Assembly: GCA_964506935.1 (NCBI GenBank)
Contig: CAZDOD010000156.1
Coordinates: forward strand, 1 to 6,944
Source of the DNA: CAZDOD01 sp964506935
GTDB taxonomy: Bacteria > Desulfobacterota > Zymogenia > Zymogenales > Zymogenaceae
Direction: 5' to 3'
Length of the DNA stretch: 6,944 nucleotides
The notes under the pieces are model-generated. The model saw nothing but the letters and a program-made list of their open reading frames with translations, made no database searches and was not told the origin of the DNA. Both the position numbers and the translations under genes were made by a program. Below are positions 1 through 6,663 of the stretch, one piece after another (position 1 is the first letter of the stretch; every line of letters begins with the position of its first letter).

Positions 1-179
1 TCTGCTGTGTCCTGATCGCGACGAGCACGGAGTTCCGGCTCAAGCTCTTCCTCGGAGATGGGGGCGACTTCGGAGTCGAATCCAACGTGTCGCTGCCCAG
101 TCCTGGGTTCGCCGCCCAACACGAGGTGCCGCTTCCATGCAAAAAGGTTATGAGGGCGCATCAATTGCCGTCTTAGAAT
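1..179 (-). pseudogene. Probable remnant of an IS66-type OrfA/TnpA accessory protein (partial)
   Basis: On the - strand a frame is open from 179 to the left edge, with a possible ATG at 161-159. It reads MRPHNLFAWKRHLVLGGEP and continues into an acidic stretch containing SEEELEPELRARR. The RPxNLFxWKR segment resembles the end of the helix-turn-helix in IS66 OrfA/TnpA proteins, where a phrase like ARRHG-RPxQLFxWRR is common, followed by a variable acidic tail. The preceding N-terminal half of that domain is absent: a TGA stop lies at 182-180 and no recognisable homologous sequence continues upstream of it. The product would therefore be 5'-truncated and nonfunctional, and the C-terminal side is cut by the window edge. 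The stretch has about 63% GC, clearly above the neighbouring ATPase genes. The family call rests on a short motif by eye. The + strand also has open frames here (frames from 2 and 3) that I could not assign. Confidence 0.4.
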
Positions 180-225
180 TCATCGTTGGTTGCTGAATTG
201 AGCGTTTTGCCCGCCTGATCTCATC

Positions 226-843
226 ATGGCACCTTTAGAGACTGTTGACAATCTGGGAAAAATAGTCATTGGAGAGTCGAAAGACAAGGGGAGCTGGATT
301 GTCAAGAGTGCAGAAGAGCTCTCAAAGAAGTTCAAAGATGAGGCATTAAAAAAAGCGAAAGATAACAGCGAGAGGATCATAGAGCAGGGAAAATACATCG
401 GGACTAAAGAGAGACAGAAGATCATGTCCACCGCCGAGATGGAGGCGAAAAAGCTCTTACTTAACGCAAAGGAAGCTCTCATAGATGAAGCGCTCAAAAA
501 AGCGAAAGAGGAGTATGAAAAACTCAGGGGAAAGAAAGAATATCAAGATATCCTTGTAAAGCAGGTCATCTCCTCTATAATGGAGCTCGACGGTAAGGAG
601 TTCATGGTGGAGGTCCATGAGGGAGACGGCCTTGAGTTCACCGATAAAATAGTTTCAACTATAGAAAGAGAGACAAAGAAAAAGGGGCTAAAGCTGGTCC
701 TCAAAGAAGTCTCGAAGGATTTAGGTGGTGTGATAGTCCACGAGAAGGGGGGAAAGATCTCTGTGGACAATACATTCGACAGCATCCTTGAGAGGAAAAA
801 AAGCGAGATCAGGTTAAAGATTTCAGGAATTCTTTTTGAATAA
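226..843 (+). CDS. atpE: V/A-type ATPase subunit E (peripheral stalk)
   Basis: This 205-residue protein matches subunit E in length and plan. Subunit E pairs with subunit G/H to form the peripheral stalk that holds the A3B3 head still against rotor torque. Residues about 25-105 are a charged, alanine-rich coiled coil (EALKKAKDNSERI, then STAEMEAKKLLLNAKEALI, the family's signature transition). Residues about 106-205 form the globular domain that binds the head, ending with GGVIVHEKGGKISVDNTF and a terminal LF, both typical of the family. The TAA stop overlaps the ribosome binding site of the A gene. The ATG at 226 is the first start after an in-frame TGA at 199-201 and gives a normal length, but I see no Shine-Dalgarno sequence before it. 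The first 15 residues are less typical than the rest. The symbol follows V-type naming and must not be confused with F-type atpE. Confidence 0.93.
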   Translation: MAPLETVDNLGKIVIGESKDKGSWIVKSAEELSKKFKDEALKKAKDNSERIIEQGKYIGTKERQKIMSTAEMEAKKLLLNAKEALIDEALKKAKEEYEKLRGKKEYQDILVKQVISSIMELDGKEFMVEVHEGDGLEFTDKIVSTIERETKKKGLKLVLKEVSKDLGGVIVHEKGGKISVDNTFDSILERKKSEIRLKISGILFE

Positions 844-853
844 GGAGCGGTAG

Positions 854-2611
854 ATGGAAGAGAAGGTCGGGTCGGTAATATGGATAAGCGGTCCGGTAGT
901 CAAGGCGCGGATAAAGACCGAACTGGGCATGATGGAGATGGTACTAGTTGGGGAGGATAAAATATCCGGGGAGGTCATCGAGCTCGATGGGGACGTTGCC
1001 ACAATTCAGGTCTATGAGGAGACAACAGGCCTAAAACCCGGCGCTGAGGTGATCGGTACTGGCCTCCCGCTGTCGGTGGAGCTCGGCCCCGGCCTCATCA
1101 GCAATATCTATGACGGTGTGCAGCGACCTCTGGAGACTATCCTAAAAAATACCGGAGATTTTATACAGAGGGGTGTCCAGGCCAGTCCCCTCTCACGTGA
1201 CCTGAAGTGGAAGTTCACACCTGAGGTATCTGTAGGTGACGAAATAAGTGGTGGTGCCATCTTGGGGTCGATCCCCGAGAGTTTTGTGGTTACCCACAAG
1301 GTACTGCTTCATCCCCACATATCCGGGAAGGTGAAGTCCATAGTCCCGGAAGGGGAATACACGATTGAGGAAACAATCTGTGAAATAGATACCGGAAAAG
1401 GCATAGAACAGGTCAAGATGTATCACCGCTGGCCCGTTAGGCATGGGAGGCCCTACAAGACGAGGCTCGCCCCCTCTATTCCACTGATCACGGGACAAAG
1501 GATTATAGATACATTCTTTCCGATCGCCAAGGGTGGTACGGCGGCGATCCCGGGGGGATTCGGCACAGGCAAGACCGTAACCCAGCACAATCTCGCTAAG
1601 TGGTCGGATGCCGACATCATAGTCTATATTGGCTGCGGCGAGCGGGGAAACGAGATGACCGGCGTCCTTGTAGATTTTCCCGAACTCCAAGACCCAAGGA
1701 GTGGAAAGCCGCTCATGGAGCGCACGATCCTCATCGCCAATACCTCAAACATGCCCGTGGCGGCAAGGGAGGCCTCGATATACACGGGAATCACGCTTGC
1801 CGAGTACTACAGGGACATGGGATATGATGTTGCGATCATGGCCGACTCTACATCCCGATGGGCCGAGGCCCTTCGGGAGATCTCGGGACGACTCGAAGAA
1901 ATGCCCGCCGAGGAGGGATTTCCGGCATACCTTGCAACCAGGCTTGCGGAATTTTATGAGCGTTCAGGAAGGGTGGAGACATTTAGCGGACTTTTAGGCT
2001 CCGTGAGCGCAATAGGGGCGGTCTCGCCCCCAGGGGGCGATTTCTCGGAGCCGGTGACCCAGCACACCAAACGATTCGTTCGCTGCTTTTGGGGACTTGA
2101 CAAGGAGCTGGCGTCGGCCCGCTTCTTTCCCGCAATTAACTATATGGACAGCTATAGCGAATATCTCGATGAGGTTGAAAACTGGTGGAGGGAAAACGGT
2201 GACAGGGACTGGAAATTGCAAAGAAACGAGGCCATGGAAATCCTCCGTCACGATGACAAGCTCCAGCAGATAGTGCGGCTAGTCGGCGAGGACGCCCTAC
2301 CGGATGAGCAAAAATTGGTGGTAGACTGTGCAAAGCTTCTAAAAAACGCATTCCTGCAGCAGAGCGCTTTCGATGATATGGATATGTACTGCATGCCGAA
2401 AAAGCAGATAAAGATGCTGATTATAATTATGCACTTCTATCACAGGGCTTCGATCATAATCAATCAGGGAGTCCCGATATATAAGTTAAGAGAGCTTCTC
2501 GTGGTCAACGAAATTAACAGGATGAAAAGCAAAATAGATAATAAAAAAATCGAAGAGTTCGACCTCTTAATGAGCAGGATAGATGAGGAGATGGACGCCC
2601 TCGTATCATGA
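854..2611 (+). CDS. atpA: V/A-type ATPase catalytic subunit A
   Basis: This 585-residue protein is the catalytic subunit of the cytoplasmic head; three copies alternate with subunit B and couple ATP turnover to rotation of the central shaft. Residues 1-70 form the N-terminal beta barrel, and about 110-190 the bulge (non-homologous region) that distinguishes A from F-type beta. The Walker A loop is GGFGTGKT (234-241). GERGNE (262-267) carries the catalytic glutamate E263. The Walker B region is VAIMADSTSRWAEALRE (326-342), and SPPGGDFSEPVTQ (391-403) is the conserved nucleotide-site segment. The C-terminal helical domain spans about 440-585. Length and all motifs indicate an intact enzyme. It starts 10 bases after E with a strong AAGGAG site (842-847) six bases before the ATG. 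No gene for subunit F or DUF2764 lies between E and A, unlike in Thermus or in the chlamydial and spirochaete operons. The symbol follows V-type naming. Confidence 0.98.
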   Translation: MEEKVGSVIWISGPVVKARIKTELGMMEMVLVGEDKISGEVIELDGDVATIQVYEETTGLKPGAEVIGTGLPLSVELGPGLISNIYDGVQRPLETILKNTGDFIQRGVQASPLSRDLKWKFTPEVSVGDEISGGAILGSIPESFVVTHKVLLHPHISGKVKSIVPEGEYTIEETICEIDTGKGIEQVKMYHRWPVRHGRPYKTRLAPSIPLITGQRIIDTFFPIAKGGTAAIPGGFGTGKTVTQHNLAKWSDADIIVYIGCGERGNEMTGVLVDFPELQDPRSGKPLMERTILIANTSNMPVAAREASIYTGITLAEYYRDMGYDVAIMADSTSRWAEALREISGRLEEMPAEEGFPAYLATRLAEFYERSGRVETFSGLLGSVSAIGAVSPPGGDFSEPVTQHTKRFVRCFWGLDKELASARFFPAINYMDSYSEYLDEVENWWRENGDRDWKLQRNEAMEILRHDDKLQQIVRLVGEDALPDEQKLVVDCAKLLKNAFLQQSAFDDMDMYCMPKKQIKMLIIIMHFYHRASIIINQGVPIYKLRELLVVNEINRMKSKIDNKKIEEFDLLMSRIDEEMDALVS

Positions 2612-2629
2612 CGTAAAGGAGCTTTTAAT

Positions 2630-4018
2630 ATGGCAGTTGTAAAAGAATATATAGGCCTCCAGAAGATAAAGGGTCCGCTGATCTTCATCGGAGGTATCAA
2701 GAATGTTGGCTACGATGAGATGGTGGAGATAACCTCTCCCAATGGGGATAAGCTCCACGGAAGGGTGCTCGAGATCGGGAGCGATATAGCGGTCGTGGAA
2801 GTCTTCGAGGGTACCGGGGGCTTGAGCATACCTCAGACGAAGGTCAGGTTTCTGGGTGAATCCCTTAAGCTGCCTGTAACAACAGACATGCTCGGAAGGG
2901 TATTCAACGGGATCGGTATGCCTATAGACGGTGGGGCGGAACCCATAACCGATATCCATCGGGATATAAACGGTGCCCCCATCAATCCTATCATCAGGGA
3001 ATACCCAAGGGACTTTATCCAGACCGGGATCTCGGCTATCGACCAGATGAATACATTGGTCCGCGGCCAGAAACTCCCGATCTTTTCAGGGTCGGGCCTC
3101 CCGCACAATCAGCTTGCCGCACAGATAGTGAGACAGGCAAAGATATTGGGCGAGGAGGAGGAATTTGCGATCGTCTTTGCAGCGGTCGGGGTGAAACATG
3201 ACGTGGCGGAGGTCTTCAGAAAGAGCTTTCAGGAAAGCGGGGCGCTAAAGAACGTCGTAATGTTCCTAAACCTCGCCGATGACCCTTCTATCGAGAGGCT
3301 CGTAACCCCGAGGTGCGCCCTGACGATGGCGGAATATCTCGCCTTCGACCAGGGGATGCACGTACTGGTCATCATCACCGACATGACCAACTACTGCGAG
3401 AGCTTAAGGGAGATATCCACGTCGAAAGGCGAGGTCCCGAGCCGAAAGGGTTATCCGGGATATCTCTACTCCGACCTATCGTCCATCTTTGAGCGTGCGG
3501 GGAAGATAAAGGGGAGGCCCGGGTCGATCACGCAGATACCGATCCTCACCATGCCGAACGACGATATCACACATCCCATACCAGACCTCACGGGATACAT
3601 CACCGAGGGGCAGATAGTTCTTTCGAGGGACCTCGATAAAAAGGGGATATACCCCCCGATCAATGTCCTCCCCTCACTTTCGAGACTAATGAATGACGGG
3701 ATAGGCAAGGGGAAGACAAGGGAGGACCATATGAACCTCTCAAGCCAGCTATATTCCGCCTATGCGACCACGAAACAGGTCGAGATGCTCGCGTCGGTTA
3801 TCGGAGAAGAAGAGCTATCAAAGGTCGACAAGAAGTATCTCGAATTCGGAGAGAAGTTTGAAGCTCAGTTCATCACCCAGGGGATAGATGTCGACAGGTC
3901 GATCTTCGAGAGTCTCGATCTTGGATGGGAGCTTCTATCGATACTCCCCAGGGCGGAGCTGGTCAGGGTAAAAGAAGAGCAGATAGAAAAATATCTTCCC
4001 ACACCGCTAGAAGAGTAA
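2630..4018 (+). CDS. atpB: V/A-type ATPase regulatory subunit B
   Basis: This 462-residue protein is the non-catalytic partner of subunit A in the A3B3 head. It opens with an N-terminal barrel (residues 1-75). Where A has a Walker A loop, B has the degenerate FSGSGLPHNQLAAQI (152-166), as in the family. It also has MTNYCESLREIS (252-263), the strongly conserved YPGYLYSDLSSIFERAG (275-291), TMPNDDITHPIPDLTGYITEGQI (308-329, a family hallmark) and LPSLSRLMNDGIG (347-359), where R352 corresponds to the arginine that reaches into the A site. The C-terminal helical domain runs from about 370 to the end. The protein looks complete. A good AAAGGAG site (2615-2621) lies eight bases before the ATG, 18 bases downstream of the A stop. 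The protein clearly belongs to the V/A B family and not to the F-type alpha family. The symbol follows V-type naming. Confidence 0.98.
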   Translation: MAVVKEYIGLQKIKGPLIFIGGIKNVGYDEMVEITSPNGDKLHGRVLEIGSDIAVVEVFEGTGGLSIPQTKVRFLGESLKLPVTTDMLGRVFNGIGMPIDGGAEPITDIHRDINGAPINPIIREYPRDFIQTGISAIDQMNTLVRGQKLPIFSGSGLPHNQLAAQIVRQAKILGEEEEFAIVFAAVGVKHDVAEVFRKSFQESGALKNVVMFLNLADDPSIERLVTPRCALTMAEYLAFDQGMHVLVIITDMTNYCESLREISTSKGEVPSRKGYPGYLYSDLSSIFERAGKIKGRPGSITQIPILTMPNDDITHPIPDLTGYITEGQIVLSRDLDKKGIYPPINVLPSLSRLMNDGIGKGKTREDHMNLSSQLYSAYATTKQVEMLASVIGEEELSKVDKKYLEFGEKFEAQFITQGIDVDRSIFESLDLGWELLSILPRAELVRVKEEQIEKYLPTPLEE

Positions 4019-4021
4019 AAA

Positions 4022-4666
4022 ATGGCAAATAAGCTTAACGTATCACCGACAAAGAGTAACCTCATAAAAATCAGGGGTGATTTGGATTTCGCCAGGACCG
4101 GATATGAACTCTTGGACCAAAAGCGGGAGATCCTTATAGTCGAGGTCATGCACATGATTGAGGATGTTCGCAGGGCCAGAAAGAACGCCGAGGAGGTGCT
4201 TTCAAAGGCATACAGGGCTCTCAGAAAGGCCATGATGATGATGGGCGTAAACAGGGTAAAGGCGGTATCGATGGCCGTCATGCCCGATATCAGCGTCTCT
4301 ATCACCGACCGAACGATTATGGGTGTCGTGATACCCATAATCGACATCACCACAAAAAAGAAAAAACCCTACTACTCCACGGGTGGAACAGTAAGTGCGG
4401 TGGATGAGGCCGTGATCCTCTTTCGCGATACACTCAAAAGGATAGCCGAGCTAACAGAGGTGGAGGTGGCGGTGTGGCGACTTGCCATGGAGCTCAAGAA
4501 AACTCAGAGGAGGGTCAACGCCCTTGAAAATATCTTTATTCCCCAATATGTAGAGACGGAAAAGTTCCTTGAGGATAGCCTCGCAGAAAAAGAGAGGGAG
4601 TCCTTCTTCCAGATGAAGAGGGTCAAGGCCAAATTGGAGAAACTTAAGGTGGAGCAGAGGAGGTAG
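4022..4666 (+). CDS. atpD: V/A-type ATPase subunit D (central rotor shaft)
   Basis: Subunit D is the long antiparallel coiled coil that sits in the A3B3 cavity and turns with the membrane ring. This 214-residue protein has the expected two long helices: residues about 8-75, beginning with the signature SPTKSNLIKIRGDL, and about 125-212, containing RRVNALENIFIPQY (163-176) and EKERESFFQMKRVK (189-202), the strongest family signatures. The middle section (80-120) is the variable region near the shaft foot. The methionine-rich patch at 71-74 (four Met in a row) is a minor oddity. The ATG is three bases after the B stop, and I see no good Shine-Dalgarno site, so translation is probably coupled to that of B. 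The 3' end contains the ribosome binding site of the next gene. The symbol follows V-type naming. Confidence 0.96.
   Translation: MANKLNVSPTKSNLIKIRGDLDFARTGYELLDQKREILIVEVMHMIEDVRRARKNAEEVLSKAYRALRKAMMMMGVNRVKAVSMAVMPDISVSITDRTIMGVVIPIIDITTKKKKPYYSTGGTVSAVDEAVILFRDTLKRIAELTEVEVAVWRLAMELKKTQRRVNALENIFIPQYVETEKFLEDSLAEKERESFFQMKRVKAKLEKLKVEQRR
4658..4663 (+). promoter_or_regulatory. Ribosome binding site of the Usp gene, inside the D gene
   Basis: A full AGGAGG lies in the last codons of the D gene, eight bases before the Usp ATG. It fixes the Usp start and indicates that the Usp message is an extension of the ATPase operon. Confidence 0.85.
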
Positions 4667-4671
4667 CTTCC

Positions 4672-5103
4672 ATGTTTAAGAGGATCCTGGTTCCTATAGA
4701 GACCAAAGAAAAATCAGACAACGCCGTCCAGATCGCATATAAACTAGCGGAAATCCATAAATCCGAAATCATACTACTCAACATCATAAACCCAAAGAAC
4801 CTCGATGCATTAAAAGACATCTCGGATATTGAACGGGAAGAGAGGCGAAAAGAGATCGAAGAAGACCGATTCAAAATGATATATTCGATAAAGAAGGCAG
4901 CCCCGGACAAAAAGATGAAGGTATTCATCGATATCGCAGAGGGCGAACCCGCACCCAAGATATGCGAGATCGCAAGAAAGAACAACGTGGACGTCATCAT
5001 CATGCCCAAGACCGGAAAAATCGGGCCGCGCAGGGTCCTCGTCGGTGACATATCGGTCAAGGTGGTCGAGTGCACAGAAATTCCCGTGATGCTGGTCTCA
5101 TAG
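4672..5103 (+). CDS. Universal stress protein (Usp) domain protein, degenerate ATP site
   Basis: This 143-residue cytoplasmic protein is a single Usp domain. It starts with the family's first strand (FKRILVPIE, 2-10), continues with helix AVQIAYKLAEIH and strand EIILLNII, and ends with EIPVMLVS, equivalent to the usual PVLVV strand. Usp proteins dimerise, and many bind ATP through D-near-residue-10 and the motif G-2x-G-9x-G-[S/T]. Here the acidic position is Glu10, and the motif reads P112-K-T-G115-9x-G125-D126, so the first glycine and the Ser/Thr are replaced. I infer that it probably does not bind ATP in the standard way. Residues 49-70 form a highly charged helical insert. AGGAGG (4658-4663), eight bases before the ATG, lies within the D gene, so the two are cotranscribed. 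A regulatory or assembly role for the ATPase is suggested by position only. Confidence 0.9.
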   Translation: MFKRILVPIETKEKSDNAVQIAYKLAEIHKSEIILLNIINPKNLDALKDISDIEREERRKEIEEDRFKMIYSIKKAAPDKKMKVFIDIAEGEPAPKICEIARKNNVDVIIMPKTGKIGPRRVLVGDISVKVVECTEIPVMLVS

Positions 5104-5406
5104 ACTCGAACCAAAATCCAACGATTCATTCGGAAATTGTTCATAATTTCAAAAAGGGACATTTCCCATATCTTGTCTCTTTACCTCTCCTTTCGCTTTG
5201 ACTTTTGATTTTTTTCATTACACCTCTTACAGTCTCTATAAACTTCTGCTTATATGTTGGTTGAATCGATAGTTTTAGTGTATAATTGCATATAGATTAT
5301 AGACGTCAAAAGGACTTGACTTTGTTGTTAGTGAGTTAACTTTCTATCTTTATTGAATCCATGAGGATAGATAGGAACTTTTTAAGATTTTTTTGGGATT
5401 TATATC
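5104..5406. other. Gene-free AT-rich spacer between the ATPase-Usp operon and the envelope genes
   Basis: No convincing gene is seen on either strand. Just after the Usp stop is a weak hairpin, GAAATT (5133-5138) with AATTTC (5145-5150) around a six-base loop, and then GGGA/TCCC (5156-5159 and 5164-5167). Neither is GC-rich with an immediate T run, so there is no classical intrinsic terminator. The next stretch (about 5161-5240) is pyrimidine-rich and poor in G: I count 22 C against 5 G in 80 bases. This could serve Rho-dependent termination. A promoter-like pair and a TATAAT palindrome follow at 5257-5301. The operon boundary probably lies here. Confidence 0.6.
5257..5286 (+). promoter_or_regulatory. 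Candidate sigma70-type promoter for the PrcB-like gene
   Basis: A -35-like TTGGTT (5257-5262) is followed after 18 bases by a perfect -10 TATAAT (5281-5286), about 120 bases upstream of the ATG at 5407. The surroundings are AT-rich, which raises the chance of coincidence. A second -35-like TTGACT (5316-5321) has no well-spaced -10 box. Confidence 0.4.
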
Positions 5407-5853
5407 ATGACAAGAAAAATACTCTTTTTGGTGATCGCAATGCTCATCCTTTTTGGATGCACGGCGACATCGGGCGAAAAGATCCCGTTTTCGACGCTGA
5501 CCAGGGGCTATTATGCAAACGGGATCGAGGAGGGATTTGAGTTGGTAATCTATGACGATGAATCTTTTTCATCTCTGTGGAAGGATATTGTAGAGGGGAT
5601 AACTCCTCCCCCTTCCATGCCCGAGGTCGATTTCGAAAAAGAGATGGTCATAGCGGTATCTCCGGGGCCTCGGCCCACGGGGGGATATGATGTCGAGATA
5701 GTCGAGATTGAGGATCTCGGCGAAAAACTTGGAGTAATCGTCGTTTTCAGGGAGCCGAATCCCGACGATTTTGTGACTGATGCCATCACCCAGCCCTACC
5801 ACATCGTATCCACTGAAAGGAGGAACGTCCCGGTCGAATTCGTGTGGAGGTAG
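5407..5853 (+). CDS. Probable lipoprotein with a PrcB C-terminal-like domain
   Basis: This 148-residue protein has a lysine/arginine start, a hydrophobic stretch (residues 5-16) and the lipobox-like LFGC with Cys18. I infer a signal-peptidase II lipoprotein anchored in the cell envelope. Residues about 45-145 resemble the PrcB_C domain, named after PrcB of the Treponema denticola dentilisin protease complex. The cues are SFSSLWKD (53-60), VDFEKEMVIAVSPG (74-87), the GPRPTGGYDVEI segment (87-98), a central strand GVIVVFREPNP and TQPYHIV (128-134). In this family the SLW, DF, GxRPTGGY and PYH elements recur. The family's function is not well defined beyond a protease-maturation role in Treponema. 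No protease gene is seen here. The ATG at 5407 has only a weak GGGA (5395-5398) eight bases upstream. The start fits because it gives a complete signal peptide. Confidence 0.75.
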   Translation: MTRKILFLVIAMLILFGCTATSGEKIPFSTLTRGYYANGIEEGFELVIYDDESFSSLWKDIVEGITPPPSMPEVDFEKEMVIAVSPGPRPTGGYDVEIVEIEDLGEKLGVIVVFREPNPDDFVTDAITQPYHIVSTERRNVPVEFVWR

Positions 5854-5901
5854 TCGCTATCGTAACTATACGAATCGATTTTTGGGCTAAATACATTTTC
5901 C

Positions 5902-5906
5902 GAAGG
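5902..5906 (+). promoter_or_regulatory. Ambiguous ribosome binding site of the TPR gene
   Basis: GAAGG lies one base before the ATG at 5908 and 13 bases before a second in-frame ATG at 5920. Neither spacing is ideal. The second start would give a 247-residue protein beginning MWKKSRKR, a cleaner signal-peptide start. Confidence 0.35.
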
Positions 5907-5907
5907 T

Positions 5908-6663
5908 ATGAGCTTTTTTATGTGGAAAAAGAGTAGAAAAAGACCGCATCTCTTGTGCTTCGTGGTCTTACTCTTCGCCCTGCTATCTGTGACCTGTTGC
6001 CGTCATGAATCCGAGAAATGGATCAAAAAGGGACTTGATCAATATCAGCACCGTGAGTATGAAGCGACGATAGAGTCTTTCAATAACGTCATAGCCATAG
6101 AATCGAATTTTGTGGACGCCTATGTCATCAGGGGCAACGCCTTCGCAGAGCTGGGGAGATGCGAAGAGGCGATAGCGGATTATTCCGTCGCGATAAGTAC
6201 GGACCCAAACCTCAGTTATTACTATATATCAAGGGGCGACGCCTATTTGAAACAAGGGAGTTATGAGGAGGCGATAGCCGACTACACAACTGCCATCAAC
6301 AAAAATCCCGGCTCCGGATTTTTCTACAAACACAGGGGAGATGCCTACATGGAACAGGGGAAATTTGACGAGGCGATAGCCGACTACACAACGGCCATAG
6401 ATATCCACCCGAAGTTTTGGCGTTATTACATTACAAGGGGCGACACCTACGAGAGTCTAGGGGAATACGAAGAAGCGATAGCAAACTACACGGCCGCTAT
6501 AGAGATTAATCCGATTTACCTAAATGGCTATTGCATCAGGGGTAATTTATATAAAAAACTAGGTAGATACGAACTGGCCCTGAAAGACTTCAGGGAGGCA
6601 TGCGATTTGGGATATGAAGAGGGGTGCAAAAGCTATGAATCGCTATCCTCGGAAATAAAATGA
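5908..6663 (+). CDS. Exported or lipid-anchored TPR-repeat protein
   Basis: This 251-residue protein (247 if started at 5920) has a basic start (KKSRKRPH), a hydrophobic core (residues 15-29) and two adjacent cysteines (C30, C31). It may be a lipoprotein, but the residues before the cysteines (SVT or VTC) fit a lipobox poorly, so a cleaved or uncleaved signal anchor is also possible. The rest is six tandem TPR units of 34 residues: about 34-67, 68-101, 102-135, 136-169, 170-203 and 204-237. The pattern RGxAYxxxGxYxEAIADYxxAIxxxP recurs, and the last unit ends in a Sel1-like phrase (ACDLGYEEGCKSY). TPR arrays form a superhelical groove that binds peptides of partner proteins; the partner cannot be named. 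It starts 54 bases after the PrcB-like gene with no obvious terminator between, so the two may be cotranscribed. Confidence 0.85.
   Translation: MSFFMWKKSRKRPHLLCFVVLLFALLSVTCCRHESEKWIKKGLDQYQHREYEATIESFNNVIAIESNFVDAYVIRGNAFAELGRCEEAIADYSVAISTDPNLSYYYISRGDAYLKQGSYEEAIADYTTAINKNPGSGFFYKHRGDAYMEQGKFDEAIADYTTAIDIHPKFWRYYITRGDTYESLGEYEEAIANYTAAIEINPIYLNGYCIRGNLYKKLGRYELALKDFREACDLGYEEGCKSYESLSSEIK
6109..6516 (+). repeat. Tandem 102-bp repeats encoding TPR units 2-5
   Basis: Four consecutive 102-bp units begin at 6109, 6211, 6313 and 6415. The best conserved segment, starting GAGGCGATAGCCGACTACAC, is identical over 23 bases at 6268-6290 and 6370-6392. A diverged copy starts at 6166. The identity at the DNA level beyond what the TPR motif requires suggests recent duplication or gene conversion of these units. 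Confidence 0.8.

Noticed and set aside
3..176. + strand frame containing FLGDGGDFGVE, similar to a phrase in nucleotide-sugar pyrophosphorylases
   Set aside because: The rest of the frame does not follow that family, and the - strand frame gives a better overall match to a known protein type. A database search should test both.
245..273. TTGACA at 245-250 as a -35 box
   Set aside because: It lies inside the E gene and has no acceptable -10 box at the right distance.
1553..1576. Walker A loop GGFGTGKT in place of the GPFGSGKT of Thermus subunit A
   Set aside because: As I recall, this variant is common in bacterial V-type A subunits, so it is not evidence of an altered enzyme.
3083..3127. 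Subunit B lacks a working Walker A motif
   Set aside because: This is the normal condition of the non-catalytic B family.
234..4660. Many long - strand and alternate + strand frames inside the ATPase genes
   Set aside because: They lie opposite or out of frame to strongly conserved genes, show no family motifs and have no ribosome binding sites; they are shadows.
5133..5167. Two small hairpins after the Usp gene as an intrinsic terminator
   Set aside because: Stems are short or AT-only and no T run follows directly.
5361..5523. Small + strand frame from the ATG at 5361 upstream of the PrcB-like gene
   Set aside because: It overlaps the lipoprotein gene out of frame, has no ribosome binding site and resembles nothing known.
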